DNA of 64,000 bases from JABFRZ01 sp964631945 (GTDB lineage Bacteria; Planctomycetota; UBA1135; GCA-002686595), in the NCBI GenBank assembly GCA_964631945.1, contig CAZWAY010000027.1, forward strand, positions 1 to 64,000. Direction: 5' to 3'. The notes under the pieces are model-generated. The model saw nothing but the letters and a program-made list of their open reading frames with translations, searched no databases and was not told the DNA's origin. Shown here in pieces: positions 25,425-33,882 of this stretch. Made by a program: the position numbers and the translations under genes. Each line of letters starts with the position of its first letter. Within the stretch, counting starts at the first letter, position 1.

Positions 25425-25591
25425 CGAAGGAGGAGATAGGCGGGCCTTTCGGAAGCGCGCCGGACGGCGCTGGAGGGAAACCAGGGCTCTCTTCCCGGGC
25501 TAGGCGCTCGACCGCGGCGGGGCCAGACGGCTCACTAGTGGCCGGTGGAGAGCCTCAAGCTCGCCCCCACGACTCTCCGAGTCGGCTTCTC

Positions 25592-27790
25592 GTGCAGGAA
25601 ACCCTCGACCCTGGTGCCCCGGCCTCCGCCACGCGGCCGCTCCCGGCCGGGCCGGCGGCGCTCGCGACGCGGCGCACGCGCGTGGCCCTGGTGGGCACGG
25701 GCTACATCGCCGACACGCACCTCGAGGCCCTGCGCGAGGTGCCCGAGGTCGAGGTCGTGGCGCTGTGCGACGTGTTGCTCGCGCGCGCGCGCGCGGCCGC
25801 GCGCCGGCACGGCGTGGCGGCGGCCGTGCAGTCGCCGGCCGAGCTCCCGGCCCTGGGCGTGGACGTGGTGCACCTGTGCGTGCCGCCCGACTTGCACGCG
25901 CGCCTGACGCGCGAGTGCCTGGAGCTGGGCCTCGCGGTCTTCGTCGAGAAGCCGCTGGCGCTCGCCAGCGACGAGGCCCGCGCGCTGTTCGAGCTGGCGG
26001 CCGCGCGCGGGCGCGTGCTGGGCGCGAACCACAACGCCGCCTTCCACCCGGCCTTCGTGCGCCTGCTGGAGCGCGCGCAGAGCGGTGCGATCGGGAGGAT
26101 CGAGCACGTCGACGTGCACCTCTCGGTGCCCCTGCGCCAGCTGGACGCGCGCGACTTCTCGCACTGGATGTTCCGCGAGCCGCGCAACATCGTGTTCGAG
26201 CAGGCCGTGCACCCCTTCTCGCAGCTGGTGCGCCTGGTCGGGCGGCCGCTCGAGGTCCAGCCCCAGGTGCTGGCCACGCGCGAGCTCGCCGCCGGCCGGC
26301 CCTTCCCCGAGCGCTGGGCCGTGGCCGCGCGCGCCGAGCGCGGAACGGTCCAGCTGCACCTGGCCTTCGGCGCGACCTTCGCCCAGAGCACGCTGGCCGT
26401 GCGCGGCTCGGACGGCGCGCTCGCCGCCGACCTCCTGCGCAACACGCTGCAGGAGGAGCGCAAGACGCCCTGGCTCGACTTCTGGGATGCCTACCTGGCC
26501 AGCGCACGGCGCGGCACGGCCCTGATCCGCGACGCGCGCGCGAACCTGTTCCAGTACCTGCGCCAGACGCTGCGCCTCGCGCCGCGCGGCGACGCCTTCT
26601 ACGCCGGCATGCGCGCCTCGATCCGCGCCTTCCACGCGGCCTACCGCGCCGGCCGCGCGCCCAGCGGCGACGCGCGCGAGGTCGCGGCCGTGCTGGAGTG
26701 GTGCGAGGCCTGCGTACGCCAGCTGCCCGCGCACCGGCCGGCGCCCGCGCTGGCCTTCGAGCCGCGCGCGCCGCGCGCGGGCGAGGTGGTCGTGCTGGGC
26801 GCCAGCGGTTTCATCGGCCAGCCCACGCTGCGCGCGCTGCTGGCGCGCGGCCTGCCGGTGACGGCCGCCGTGCGCCGCGCGCCGAACCTGGCTCCCGAGC
26901 TCGAGCGCGCGGCGCGCGCGGGCGAGCTGCGGCTCGTGCGCGCCGAGCTCGAGGACCGCGCCGCCCTGGCCCAGGCCATCCGTGGCGCGCGCGTGGTGTT
27001 GCACCTCGCCACCGGCGGCGGCGGTAGCTGGGAGGAGGTCCAGCGCGCCATGGTGGCCGGCTCGCGCGCCCTGGCCGAGGTCTGCGTGGAGGAGCGCGTC
27101 GAGCGCCTGGTGTACGTGTCCTCGATCGCGGCCCTGTACCTCGGGCCCGACTGCGGCGCGAGCCTGATCGACGACGCCGACGGGACCGACCCGCGGCCCG
27201 CGGCGCGCGCGCTGTATGCGCGCGGGAAGATCGCGGCCGAGGCCACGCTGCGCGAGCTGGCGCGCACGCGCGGGCTCGCGCTCACGATCGTGCGCCCGGG
27301 CGTGGTGCTGGGCGCCGAGGCGCCGTTTCAGCACTCCGGCCTCGGCCTGTGGGTGCGCGACAACCACTGCGTCGGCTGGGGCCGCGGCGAGCGCCCGCTG
27401 CCGCTGGTGCTGGTCGAGGACGTGGCCGACGCGCTGGCGCGTCTGGCCGCGCACCCCGGCCCGGAGTTCGACGGTCAGGCCCTGAACCTCGCGGCGCGCG
27501 TGCCGCTCTCGGCGGCCGAGCTGGTCGCCTACGCCGCGCACCATGGCGGGCGCGACCTCCGCTTCCACCCGCGCGCGCTGGCGCTCTCGCAGGCCATGGA
27601 GATCGGCAAGTGGCTGGTCAAGAAGGCCGGCGGCCGGCGCGACCCCTTCCCGAGCTACCGCGACCTGAAGAGCCGCTCGCTGTGGCCCGCCTTCGCCTGC
27701 CGCCGCGCGCGCGAGGGGCTCGGCTGGACGCCGTGCGAGGAGCCGCACGAGTTCCTGCGCCGGCTGTTCCCGGAGCGGGCCGCTCCGTGA
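25592..27790 (+). CDS. bifunctional Gfo/Idh/MocA oxidoreductase fused to NAD-dependent epimerase/dehydratase
   Basis: A 732-residue fusion of two Rossmann enzymes. The N-terminal Gfo/Idh/MocA half has the NAD loop VALVGTGYIADTH (31-43), the EKP motif at 119-121 and a likely catalytic His207 in VFEQAVHPFSQ. The C-terminal half, from about 397, is an extended SDR/epimerase: VVLGASGFIGQPT, a Ser in YVSSIAALY, and YxxxK at 542-546 (YARGK). The combination suggests stepwise oxidation and reduction or epimerisation of a nucleotide sugar. The start GTG at 25592 is the closest in-frame start before the domain; a GTG at 25538 is an alternative. It overlaps the GT4 gene (GTGA), so a polysaccharide role is likely. 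Substrate unknown. Confidence 0.8.
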   Translation: MQETLDPGAPASATRPLPAGPAALATRRTRVALVGTGYIADTHLEALREVPEVEVVALCDVLLARARAAARRHGVAAAVQSPAELPALGVDVVHLCVPPDLHARLTRECLELGLAVFVEKPLALASDEARALFELAAARGRVLGANHNAAFHPAFVRLLERAQSGAIGRIEHVDVHLSVPLRQLDARDFSHWMFREPRNIVFEQAVHPFSQLVRLVGRPLEVQPQVLATRELAAGRPFPERWAVAARAERGTVQLHLAFGATFAQSTLAVRGSDGALAADLLRNTLQEERKTPWLDFWDAYLASARRGTALIRDARANLFQYLRQTLRLAPRGDAFYAGMRASIRAFHAAYRAGRAPSGDAREVAAVLEWCEACVRQLPAHRPAPALAFEPRAPRAGEVVVLGASGFIGQPTLRALLARGLPVTAAVRRAPNLAPELERAARAGELRLVRAELEDRAALAQAIRGARVVLHLATGGGGSWEEVQRAMVAGSRALAEVCVEERVERLVYVSSIAALYLGPDCGASLIDDADGTDPRPAARALYARGKIAAEATLRELARTRGLALTIVRPGVVLGAEAPFQHSGLGLWVRDNHCVGWGRGERPLPLVLVEDVADALARLAAHPGPEFDGQALNLAARVPLSAAELVAYAAHHGGRDLRFHPRALALSQAMEIGKWLVKKAGGRRDPFPSYRDLKSRSLWPAFACRRAREGLGWTPCEEPHEFLRRLFPERAAP

Positions 27791-28908
27791 GCGCGCGGCT
27801 CCTGCACGTCTTCTCGACCTTCGCTCCCGGCGGACCGCAGGTGCGCACGGCGCGGCTCCTGCCCGCGCTGCCGCGCGACTGGAAGCACGCCATCCTCGCG
27901 CTCGACGGCTGCACGGACGCGCGCACGCTGCTCGCGCCCGCGCTGGCGGTCGAGCTGCTGGAGGCCCCGCCCCGCGCGGGCACGCCGCGCACGACCCTGG
28001 CGCTGGCGCGGCGGCTGCGCCGGCTGCGGCCGGACCTGCTCCTGACCTACAACTTCGGCGCGCTGGATGCGCTCCTGGCCGCGCGCCTGGTCGGCCTGCG
28101 GGCCGTCGTGCACCACGAGGACGGTTTTCGCCCCGACGAGGTGGCGGGCTTCAAGCGCCGCCGCGAGTGGGCCCGGCGCCTGGTGCTGGGCGGCACGCGC
28201 GCCGTGATCGTGCCCTCGTTCCGGCTCGAGCAGCTGGCGCGCGAGCGCTGGAAGCTCGCGCCCGCGCTGCTGCGGCGCATCCCGAACGGGCTCGACTGCG
28301 CCGAGTTCGCGGCGCGCGACGGCAACCCGGCGCGGCGCGCCGAGCTCGGCATCCCGCCCCAGGCGGTGGTCGTGGGCTACGTCGGCCACCTGCGGCCCGA
28401 GAAGAACCCCGTGCGCCTGGTGGAGGCCCTGCGCGAGGTCGCGCCCGGCGTGCCGCCCCCGCACGCGCTGATCCTCGGCGACGGGCCCGAGCGCGCGCGC
28501 GTCGAGCAACGCGCGCGCGAACTCGGGCTGACGGCGCGCGTGCACCTGGTCGGCCATCGTCCCACGCCGCGCGACGACTACCGCGCGATGGACGTGTTCG
28601 CGCTCTCCTCCGACACCGAGCAGATGCCGGTGGCCCTGCTCGAGGCCATGGCGAGCGCACTACCGGTGGTCGCCACCGACGTGGGCGACGTGCGCCGCGT
28701 CCTGCCGGACGAGCAGGCGCGCTTCGTGGTGCCGCTCGCGCCCGCTCCGGCCGCCGCCCTGGGCCGCGCCCTGGGGGAACTCGCGGCCGACGCCGCGCTG
28801 CGCCGCACGCTGGGCGCCGCCAACCGCGCGCGCGTCGAGCGCGAATACTCCTTCGGCGGGATGGTCGCGGCCTACCGCGAGGTCTACGCCAGGGCGCTCG
28901 CTCGCTAG
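27787..28908 (+). CDS. family 4 glycosyltransferase
   Basis: A 373-residue GT-B enzyme. The N-terminal acceptor domain begins LLHVFSTFAPGGPQVRTARL. The donor-binding half has VVGYVGHLRPEKNPVRLVEA (Arg/Lys pair), LILGDGPERARVEQ and the E-x7-E signature in TEQMPVALLEAMASALPVVA, typical of GT4 retaining transferases using nucleotide sugars. It starts with GTG overlapping the fusion gene's stop and ends 19 nt from the convergent sugar-phosphate transferase. The three together look like a small exopolysaccharide or envelope-glycan locus. Confidence 0.85.
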   Translation: MSARLLHVFSTFAPGGPQVRTARLLPALPRDWKHAILALDGCTDARTLLAPALAVELLEAPPRAGTPRTTLALARRLRRLRPDLLLTYNFGALDALLAARLVGLRAVVHHEDGFRPDEVAGFKRRREWARRLVLGGTRAVIVPSFRLEQLARERWKLAPALLRRIPNGLDCAEFAARDGNPARRAELGIPPQAVVVGYVGHLRPEKNPVRLVEALREVAPGVPPPHALILGDGPERARVEQRARELGLTARVHLVGHRPTPRDDYRAMDVFALSSDTEQMPVALLEAMASALPVVATDVGDVRRVLPDEQARFVVPLAPAPAAALGRALGELAADAALRRTLGAANRARVEREYSFGGMVAAYREVYARALAR

Positions 28909-28927
28909 TCCGGGCCGCTCGCGCGCT

Positions 28928-29650
28928 TCACTGGCGCCGGCGCCAGCCGCGGCCGCGCAGCATCCACAGCGCGGTGCGCAGCAGGATGGCGCAGTCGAGT
29001 CGCCAGCCGAGCTCGCGGCCGTAGCGCCGGTTGAGCTCCAGCTTGGTCCGATAGGCCTCGGCGTCGCCGTGGTCGGTGTAGCCCTGGGTGACCTGCGCGT
29101 AGCCGGTCAGGCCGGGCTTGAGCACCAGGCGCTCGCGGAACTGCGGGCAGTGGCGCGCCGCCCAGCGTTCGGTCGAGAGCATCTCCGGGCGCGGGCCGAT
29201 CAGGCTCATGTCGCCGGCCAGCACGTTCCACAGCTGCGGCAGCTCGTCGAGGTGCGTGTTGCGCAGGAAGCGCCCGAAGCGCGTGGCGCGCGCGTGATCG
29301 TCGCCCGGCTGGTCCAGCAACGTGCGGAACTTGTAGAGCACGAAGGGCCGCCCGCGCCAGCCCACGCGCCGCTGGGCGAAGAGCACCTTGCGTGGGCCCC
29401 CGTGCACACACGCGGTCACGAGCGCGATCGGCAGCGCCAAGCACACGGCCGGAAGGACGAGGACGAGCGTGGCCGCGAGCAGGAACGGGGAGCGCACGAG
29501 ACGCGCATAGGTCCCGCGTGGAGCGAGGCGTTGCCAGTCCTCGTCGGCGAGGTCCCAGGGCCACGCGGCCCGCACGCGGCCGCCGCGCGCGGGCGCGCCG
29601 AAGGCCTCGTGCGCGGCCGACGTCGCCAGGGTTTCCAGCTCGATGCTCAA
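28928..29650 (-). CDS. bacterial sugar transferase (initiating phosphoglycosyl transferase)
   Basis: A protein of about 240 residues with one N-terminal hydrophobic helix (SPFLLAATLVLVLPAVCLAL) and the monotopic PGT core: KVLFAQRRVGWRGRPF, LYKFRTLLD, RFGRFLRNTHLDELPQLW, DMSLIGPRPE and LKPGLTGYAQV. Such enzymes load the first sugar-1-phosphate onto undecaprenyl phosphate to start a polysaccharide. The catalytic Asp-Glu pair is in HLDELPQ. The start is uncertain: the TTG at 29650 (LSIELETL) is the best in-frame candidate short of the divergent E1 gene. It is convergent with the GT4 gene. Confidence 0.8.
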   Translation of the reverse strand: MSIELETLATSAAHEAFGAPARGGRVRAAWPWDLADEDWQRLAPRGTYARLVRSPFLLAATLVLVLPAVCLALPIALVTACVHGGPRKVLFAQRRVGWRGRPFVLYKFRTLLDQPGDDHARATRFGRFLRNTHLDELPQLWNVLAGDMSLIGPRPEMLSTERWAARHCPQFRERLVLKPGLTGYAQVTQGYTDHGDAEAYRTKLELNRRYGRELGWRLDCAILLRTALWMLRGRGWRRRQ

Positions 29651-29778
29651 GGTTCGCGGGGCCCGGGGAACTGTCCATCGGCCCGGAGGCGCCTGGAACT
29701 CGACCCTCTTCCGCGCGCGCACTCCGCGGTCCTGCGCCCAGGCCGGGCCTGGGCCGCGACGAACGCCCCGCCACCTGG

Positions 29779-29784
29779 CACAAT
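29779..29784 (+). promoter_or_regulatory. possible -10 element (CACAAT) of the AceE-like gene
   Basis: CACAAT lies 23 nt before the ATG at 29808, in the 157-nt region between divergent genes. It matches a -10 consensus at four positions; no good -35 was seen. Confidence 0.3.
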
Positions 29785-29807
29785 TCCCGCGAACCACGCC
29801 CCCCCGC

Positions 29808-32663
29808 ATGAGCCCCACCACCGCCGAGCCCACCACCGCCGCCCCCGCGCTCCTCGCGCGCATCGCCGAGCGCGCCTTCGCCCAGATGGTGCACATGATC
29901 TTTGAGGCCAACCATCGCGCGGACAAGCGTCCCGGCGATCCCAAGGTGGGCGGGCACCCGGCGGCGTGTGCGAGTTCGCTGCACCTGCTGGGCGCGCTGC
30001 ACCTGGTGGTGCGCCAGGTCGAGGACTACGTGTGCTGCAAGCCGCACGCCTCGCCCGTCGACCACGCCTACCATCACCTGCTGCAGGTCTTCGGGCGCGA
30101 GGACGGCAGCTGGCTGTCGCCGGCCGAGGCCAAGGCCGCCATGGCGCGCCTGCGCAAGTTCCCCGAGCCGGGCGGGGAGCCCGTGTTCCAGAGCTACCAC
30201 GCGCGCTCCGACCCCGACTCGTTCCACTTCCTGCCCTCGGGCTCGGTCGGCATCCCGCCGGTGGCCTCGGTCTACCTGGCGCTGGCCCACCGCTACATGC
30301 GCGACCACGGCCGCGACGTGCCCAAGAACGCGCACTTCTGGTCGCTGATCGGGGACTCGGAGTTCCGCGAGGGGTCCCTGCTCGAGGCCATGCCCGACGC
30401 CGCCGAACGCCTGCTCGGCAACGTCACCTGGATCATCGACTACAACCGCCAGAACCTGGACGGCACGCGCATCCCGAACGAGAAGGGTCTGCACGGACGG
30501 GACTGCGACCGCATCCAGCGTACGGCCGAGGCCAACGGCTGGCGCGTCCTGCAGGTGCGTCACGGCTCGTTCCGCGAGGAACTGTTCGCGCGCAAGGGCG
30601 GCGAGGCGCTGCGCGAGCTCTTCGAGCAGGTCCTGACCGACTACGAGTTCCAGCTGGCGCTGTTCAAGCGCGACGCCTTCCTGTGTCGCACGCTGCTGCG
30701 CCAGCACTCCGAGCGCGCGCACCGCTTCGCCAAGGACCTCTCCGACGACGAGGTCGTGCGCGCCTTCACCGACCTCGGCGGACACGATTTCACGCGCCTG
30801 GTCGCGGCCCTGCAGAGCGCCAAGACCACGCCCAGCCAGCCGACCCTGATCGTGGCCCACACCATCAAGGGCTGGGGCCTGGAGTGCTTCGCCGACCCCT
30901 CCAACCACTCCTCGCTGCCCAGCGAGGACGAGGTCGTGGGCGTGCTGGCACGCCACGGCCTCACCAAGGAGGATCCCTACGCGCTGTTCGCGCCGGACAG
31001 CGCCGAGGGCCGCTTCCTGGCCGAGCGCGGGGCGACCTTCCGCGAGGGCATCGCGCGCTCACGCAAGCAGCGCAAGGAGAAGCGCGAGGCCGCGCGCCGC
31101 GCGGTCGAGGCCGCCGGAGGCCTGCCCGACACGCTCGACATCGACCTGTCGCTGTTCCCCATGGCCCACACCCAGTGGATGTGGGGCCAGATCGCGGCCA
31201 AGCTCGTGCGCGTCTCCACGCCCCAGGGCGAGGCCGGCGCGCGCGGCGACGGCCCGGGGGCCAAGCACAAGCCCCTGACGGAGAACGAGAAGCGCTGGGC
31301 CAGCGTGGCCAGCCACGTGCTCACGCTCTCGCCCGACGTGGGCACCTCGACCAACATCGCGCCCGTGCTCGACAAGCGCGTGTACGGGCCGAAGTCCGAG
31401 CACGAGCACGAGCAGGCCGAGTTCAAGGCGCGCCACCCGGAGCTGATGACCTTCAGCGATCCGTGGACGCGTCACATCCGCTTCGAGATCGCCGAGGCCA
31501 ACTGCATGTCGGCCGCGGGTTCGTTCGGGAAGATGGCCCACTACACGGGCAATCCGAGCTTCCCGATCATGACCGTGTACGACTTCTTCATCAAACGCGC
31601 GCTCGACCAGCTGTACTACAACCTGTACTGGGGCGCGGAGTTCGTGATCCTCGGCACGCCCAGCGGCGTCACGCTCTCGGCCGAGGGCGCGCAGCACTCC
31701 TGGAAGTCCGACATCCAGATCCCGAACCTGATCACCTGGGAGCCGTTCTTCGCGCTGGAGATGGAGTGGATCCTGGCGGATGCGATCCAGCGCCACATGC
31801 TCGACCAGAACGACGGCCGGCGCGGGGTGCTGGTGCGCGGAGTGACGCGCGCGGTGCAGCAGTCGCTGCTGCTCGAGAACCTGCGGCGCGCGGCGCGCTT
31901 CAAGGCGGGGCTCGCGCCCGAGGCGCGCCTCAAGCCGGCCGGCGCGGGCGCGGAGTGGGGTGGGACCAGCGAGCAGGTCATCGACGAGGCCGAGCTGCCC
32001 GCCCAGCCCGACGCCGAGATCCTGGCGGCCGTGCGGCGCGACGTGCTGGCCGGCGCCTACTTCCTGGTCGACTGGCGCGGCTACGCGGGCTACGAGCCGG
32101 GCGACAACGTGGTCCACGTGTTCGCGATGGGCTCGGTCACGACCGAGGCCCTCGAGGCCACCCAGACCCTGCTCGCGCGCGGCGTGTTCGCCAACGTGAT
32201 CGTGGTCACCTCGCCCGAGCTCCTGCTCGGCATCCTGGGCGACAAGGACCGCTACCGCCACCTGCGCGAGACGCTCGGCGTGAACGGCGACCTGTACGCG
32301 GTCGAGGGCGCGGGCGCCAGCGAGGCCGGCCTGATCTCGCTGGCCGGGCGGCGCGTTCCGTGCGTGGCCGTGTGCGATGGCGAGGCCGGGCTGCTCGACA
32401 ACATCGGCTCGATCGTGGGCGTGAAGCAGCTGACCCTGGCGGTGCGCAAGTTCTCGAAGTGCGGGCGGCCGGACCAGGTCTACGCCTACCAGCACCTCGA
32501 CGCCGACTCGATCGTCGCGGCCTGCGGCGAGGTCCTGTCCGAGACGGCGCTGGAGGAGCTGCGCGTCGCGCCCGAGCTGCTGGCGCGCCTCGCGGGCCGC
32601 GCCGCGGCGCCGCGCCCGGACTGGCGCACGCTGTGGCCCGCCGCGGAAGCGCACGGCGCATGA
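29808..32663 (+). CDS. homodimeric pyruvate dehydrogenase E1-like (AceE/transketolase superfamily)
   Basis: A 951-residue thiamine-diphosphate enzyme of single-chain E1 layout. The ThDP motif runs from GDSEFREGS (182-190) to NRQNLDG (213-219). HTIKGWGLECFAD, the pyrimidine-domain segment SFGKMAHYTGNPSFPIMTVYD and the transketolase C-terminal domain around VVHVFAMGSVTTEALEA are also present. AceE of the pyruvate dehydrogenase complex is about 890 residues, so it fits that size. No E2 or E3 gene adjoins it, so the exact 2-oxoacid or transketolase-type substrate is unproven. The ATG at 29808 was chosen after the promoter-like region. A Nudix gene overlaps its end by 4 nt. Confidence 0.8.
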   Translation: MSPTTAEPTTAAPALLARIAERAFAQMVHMIFEANHRADKRPGDPKVGGHPAACASSLHLLGALHLVVRQVEDYVCCKPHASPVDHAYHHLLQVFGREDGSWLSPAEAKAAMARLRKFPEPGGEPVFQSYHARSDPDSFHFLPSGSVGIPPVASVYLALAHRYMRDHGRDVPKNAHFWSLIGDSEFREGSLLEAMPDAAERLLGNVTWIIDYNRQNLDGTRIPNEKGLHGRDCDRIQRTAEANGWRVLQVRHGSFREELFARKGGEALRELFEQVLTDYEFQLALFKRDAFLCRTLLRQHSERAHRFAKDLSDDEVVRAFTDLGGHDFTRLVAALQSAKTTPSQPTLIVAHTIKGWGLECFADPSNHSSLPSEDEVVGVLARHGLTKEDPYALFAPDSAEGRFLAERGATFREGIARSRKQRKEKREAARRAVEAAGGLPDTLDIDLSLFPMAHTQWMWGQIAAKLVRVSTPQGEAGARGDGPGAKHKPLTENEKRWASVASHVLTLSPDVGTSTNIAPVLDKRVYGPKSEHEHEQAEFKARHPELMTFSDPWTRHIRFEIAEANCMSAAGSFGKMAHYTGNPSFPIMTVYDFFIKRALDQLYYNLYWGAEFVILGTPSGVTLSAEGAQHSWKSDIQIPNLITWEPFFALEMEWILADAIQRHMLDQNDGRRGVLVRGVTRAVQQSLLLENLRRAARFKAGLAPEARLKPAGAGAEWGGTSEQVIDEAELPAQPDAEILAAVRRDVLAGAYFLVDWRGYAGYEPGDNVVHVFAMGSVTTEALEATQTLLARGVFANVIVVTSPELLLGILGDKDRYRHLRETLGVNGDLYAVEGAGASEAGLISLAGRRVPCVAVCDGEAGLLDNIGSIVGVKQLTLAVRKFSKCGRPDQVYAYQHLDADSIVAACGEVLSETALEELRVAPELLARLAGRAAAPRPDWRTLWPAAEAHGA

Positions 32664-33256
32664 CCGCGCGCCCGGGCGATCCCGCCCCCTTCCCGCCCTT
32701 CGCACTCGCCAGGAGCGAGCGCATCTACGACTCCTTCTGGTGCGGCCTGCGGCGCGACCACGTGAGGCTCGCCGACGGCGCGCTGCAGGAGTACCACGTG
32801 TTCGAGATCCACGACGCGGTCGCGGTCGTGCCGGTCCTGCCCGATGGCTCGATCGTGATGCTGTGGCAGTTCCGCCATCCGCACGGCAAGACCCACTGGG
32901 AGGTCCCGGCCGGGCGCGTGGACGAGGGCGAGAGCCCGGCCGCCGCAGCCGAGCGCGAGCTGCTCGAGGAGACGGGCTACCGAGCGAAGCGCCTGGTGCA
33001 CCTGGGCGGCTTCTACCCGACCAACGGCATCAGCCCGCACCACGCCGAGCTCTACGCCGCGCTCGACTGCGAGCGCGTGCAGAGCCCCGAGCCGGGCCCG
33101 TGCGAGACATTCAGCGTGCACGTGCACGGCCAGGCCGAGGTGCGCCGGCGCCTGCTGGCCGGCGAATTCGCCGATGGCTTCACCGCCCTCGCCCTCTTCT
33201 ACTATTTCTCCTCGGCGCGCGTCGCCGCGTCCCCCGCGGCTCCGCGCTCGGATTGA
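32660..33256 (+). CDS. Nudix hydrolase, ADP-ribose pyrophosphatase-like
   Basis: A 198-residue protein with a perfect Nudix box, G-x5-E-x7-RELLEETGY (from GRVDEGES), preceded by VMLWQFRHPHGKTHWEVPAG, an arrangement seen in ADP-ribose/ADP-sugar pyrophosphatases. It hydrolyses nucleoside diphosphates linked to another moiety. Its ATG overlaps the AceE-like stop (ATGA), so both are expressed together, perhaps as housekeeping of NAD-derived metabolites; that link is inference. It is convergent with the sigma-factor gene (11-nt gap). Confidence 0.88.
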   Translation: MTARPGDPAPFPPFALARSERIYDSFWCGLRRDHVRLADGALQEYHVFEIHDAVAVVPVLPDGSIVMLWQFRHPHGKTHWEVPAGRVDEGESPAAAAERELLEETGYRAKRLVHLGGFYPTNGISPHHAELYAALDCERVQSPEPGPCETFSVHVHGQAEVRRRLLAGEFADGFTALALFYYFSSARVAASPAAPRSD

Positions 33257-33267
33257 CAGCGGACCAG

Positions 33268-33876
33268 CTACCCGCGCCGCAACAAGGCCCCGAGCTTCAC
33301 CAGCGCGCGCGCGTGCAGCATGCGCGCCGCGTCGGGGCTGGCGAGACCGAGCTCGGTCGCGATGGCCTCCCACGAGCTGCCGGCGTAGTCGCGCAACAGG
33401 ATGAGCTCGCGGTGGCGCTCCGCGAGCTCGGCCAGCGCACCCTGGACGCGCGCGCTCTGCTCGTGGGCCACGGCCTCGGCGCTGGGTGAGGGCCCCTGGC
33501 CCACGCGTTCGCGGCCCTGGACCTCCGGGTCGCCGCCGACCTCGGGCTGGGCGCGCTTGACGGCCCGCAGGGCGCGCGCGCGCGCGGCGATGCGACGCTC
33601 GACCAGCACGGCCAGCCAGCGGATCAGGCTCGACTCGTCGCGCATCTCGAAGCGGTCCAGGCCGCGCAGGGCCTCGAGCAGCGCCTCCTGCAGGATGTCG
33701 ACCGATTCGAAGTGCCGCCGCAGGCCGGCCGAGAGGCGCACGCGCGCGATGGCCAGCACGCGCTCGCGGTAGCGCGCGAAGAGCGCCTCGCGCGCCACCA
33801 GGTCGCCGTCCTGGACGCGCCGCACGAGCTCCAGGGTCGGCAGCTCTTCGGAGGAGGGTTCGAGCACGGACGGCAT
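33268..33876 (-). CDS. RNA polymerase sigma factor, ECF-like
   Basis: A 202-residue sigma70-family protein. Region 2 spans about residues 15-85 (LVRRVQDGDLVAREALFARY, VDILQEALLEALRGLDRF) and region 4 about 145-200 (LAELAERHRELILLRDYAGS, then a helix-turn-helix SWEAIATELGLASPDAARML). The linker is Pro/Gly-rich. This is the short two-domain form. It starts 6 nt after the kinase stop; an AGGAGG overlaps the kinase stop but is only 2 nt from the ATG. No anti-sigma gene is adjacent. Pairing of ECF-like sigmas with membrane Ser/Thr kinases is well known in Planctomycetota, where phosphorylation is thought to replace anti-sigma control. Confidence 0.85.
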   Translation of the reverse strand: MPSVLEPSSEELPTLELVRRVQDGDLVAREALFARYRERVLAIARVRLSAGLRRHFESVDILQEALLEALRGLDRFEMRDESSLIRWLAVLVERRIAARARALRAVKRAQPEVGGDPEVQGRERVGQGPSPSAEAVAHEQSARVQGALAELAERHRELILLRDYAGSSWEAIATELGLASPDAARMLHARALVKLGALLRRG

Positions 33877-33882
33877 GCCCTC

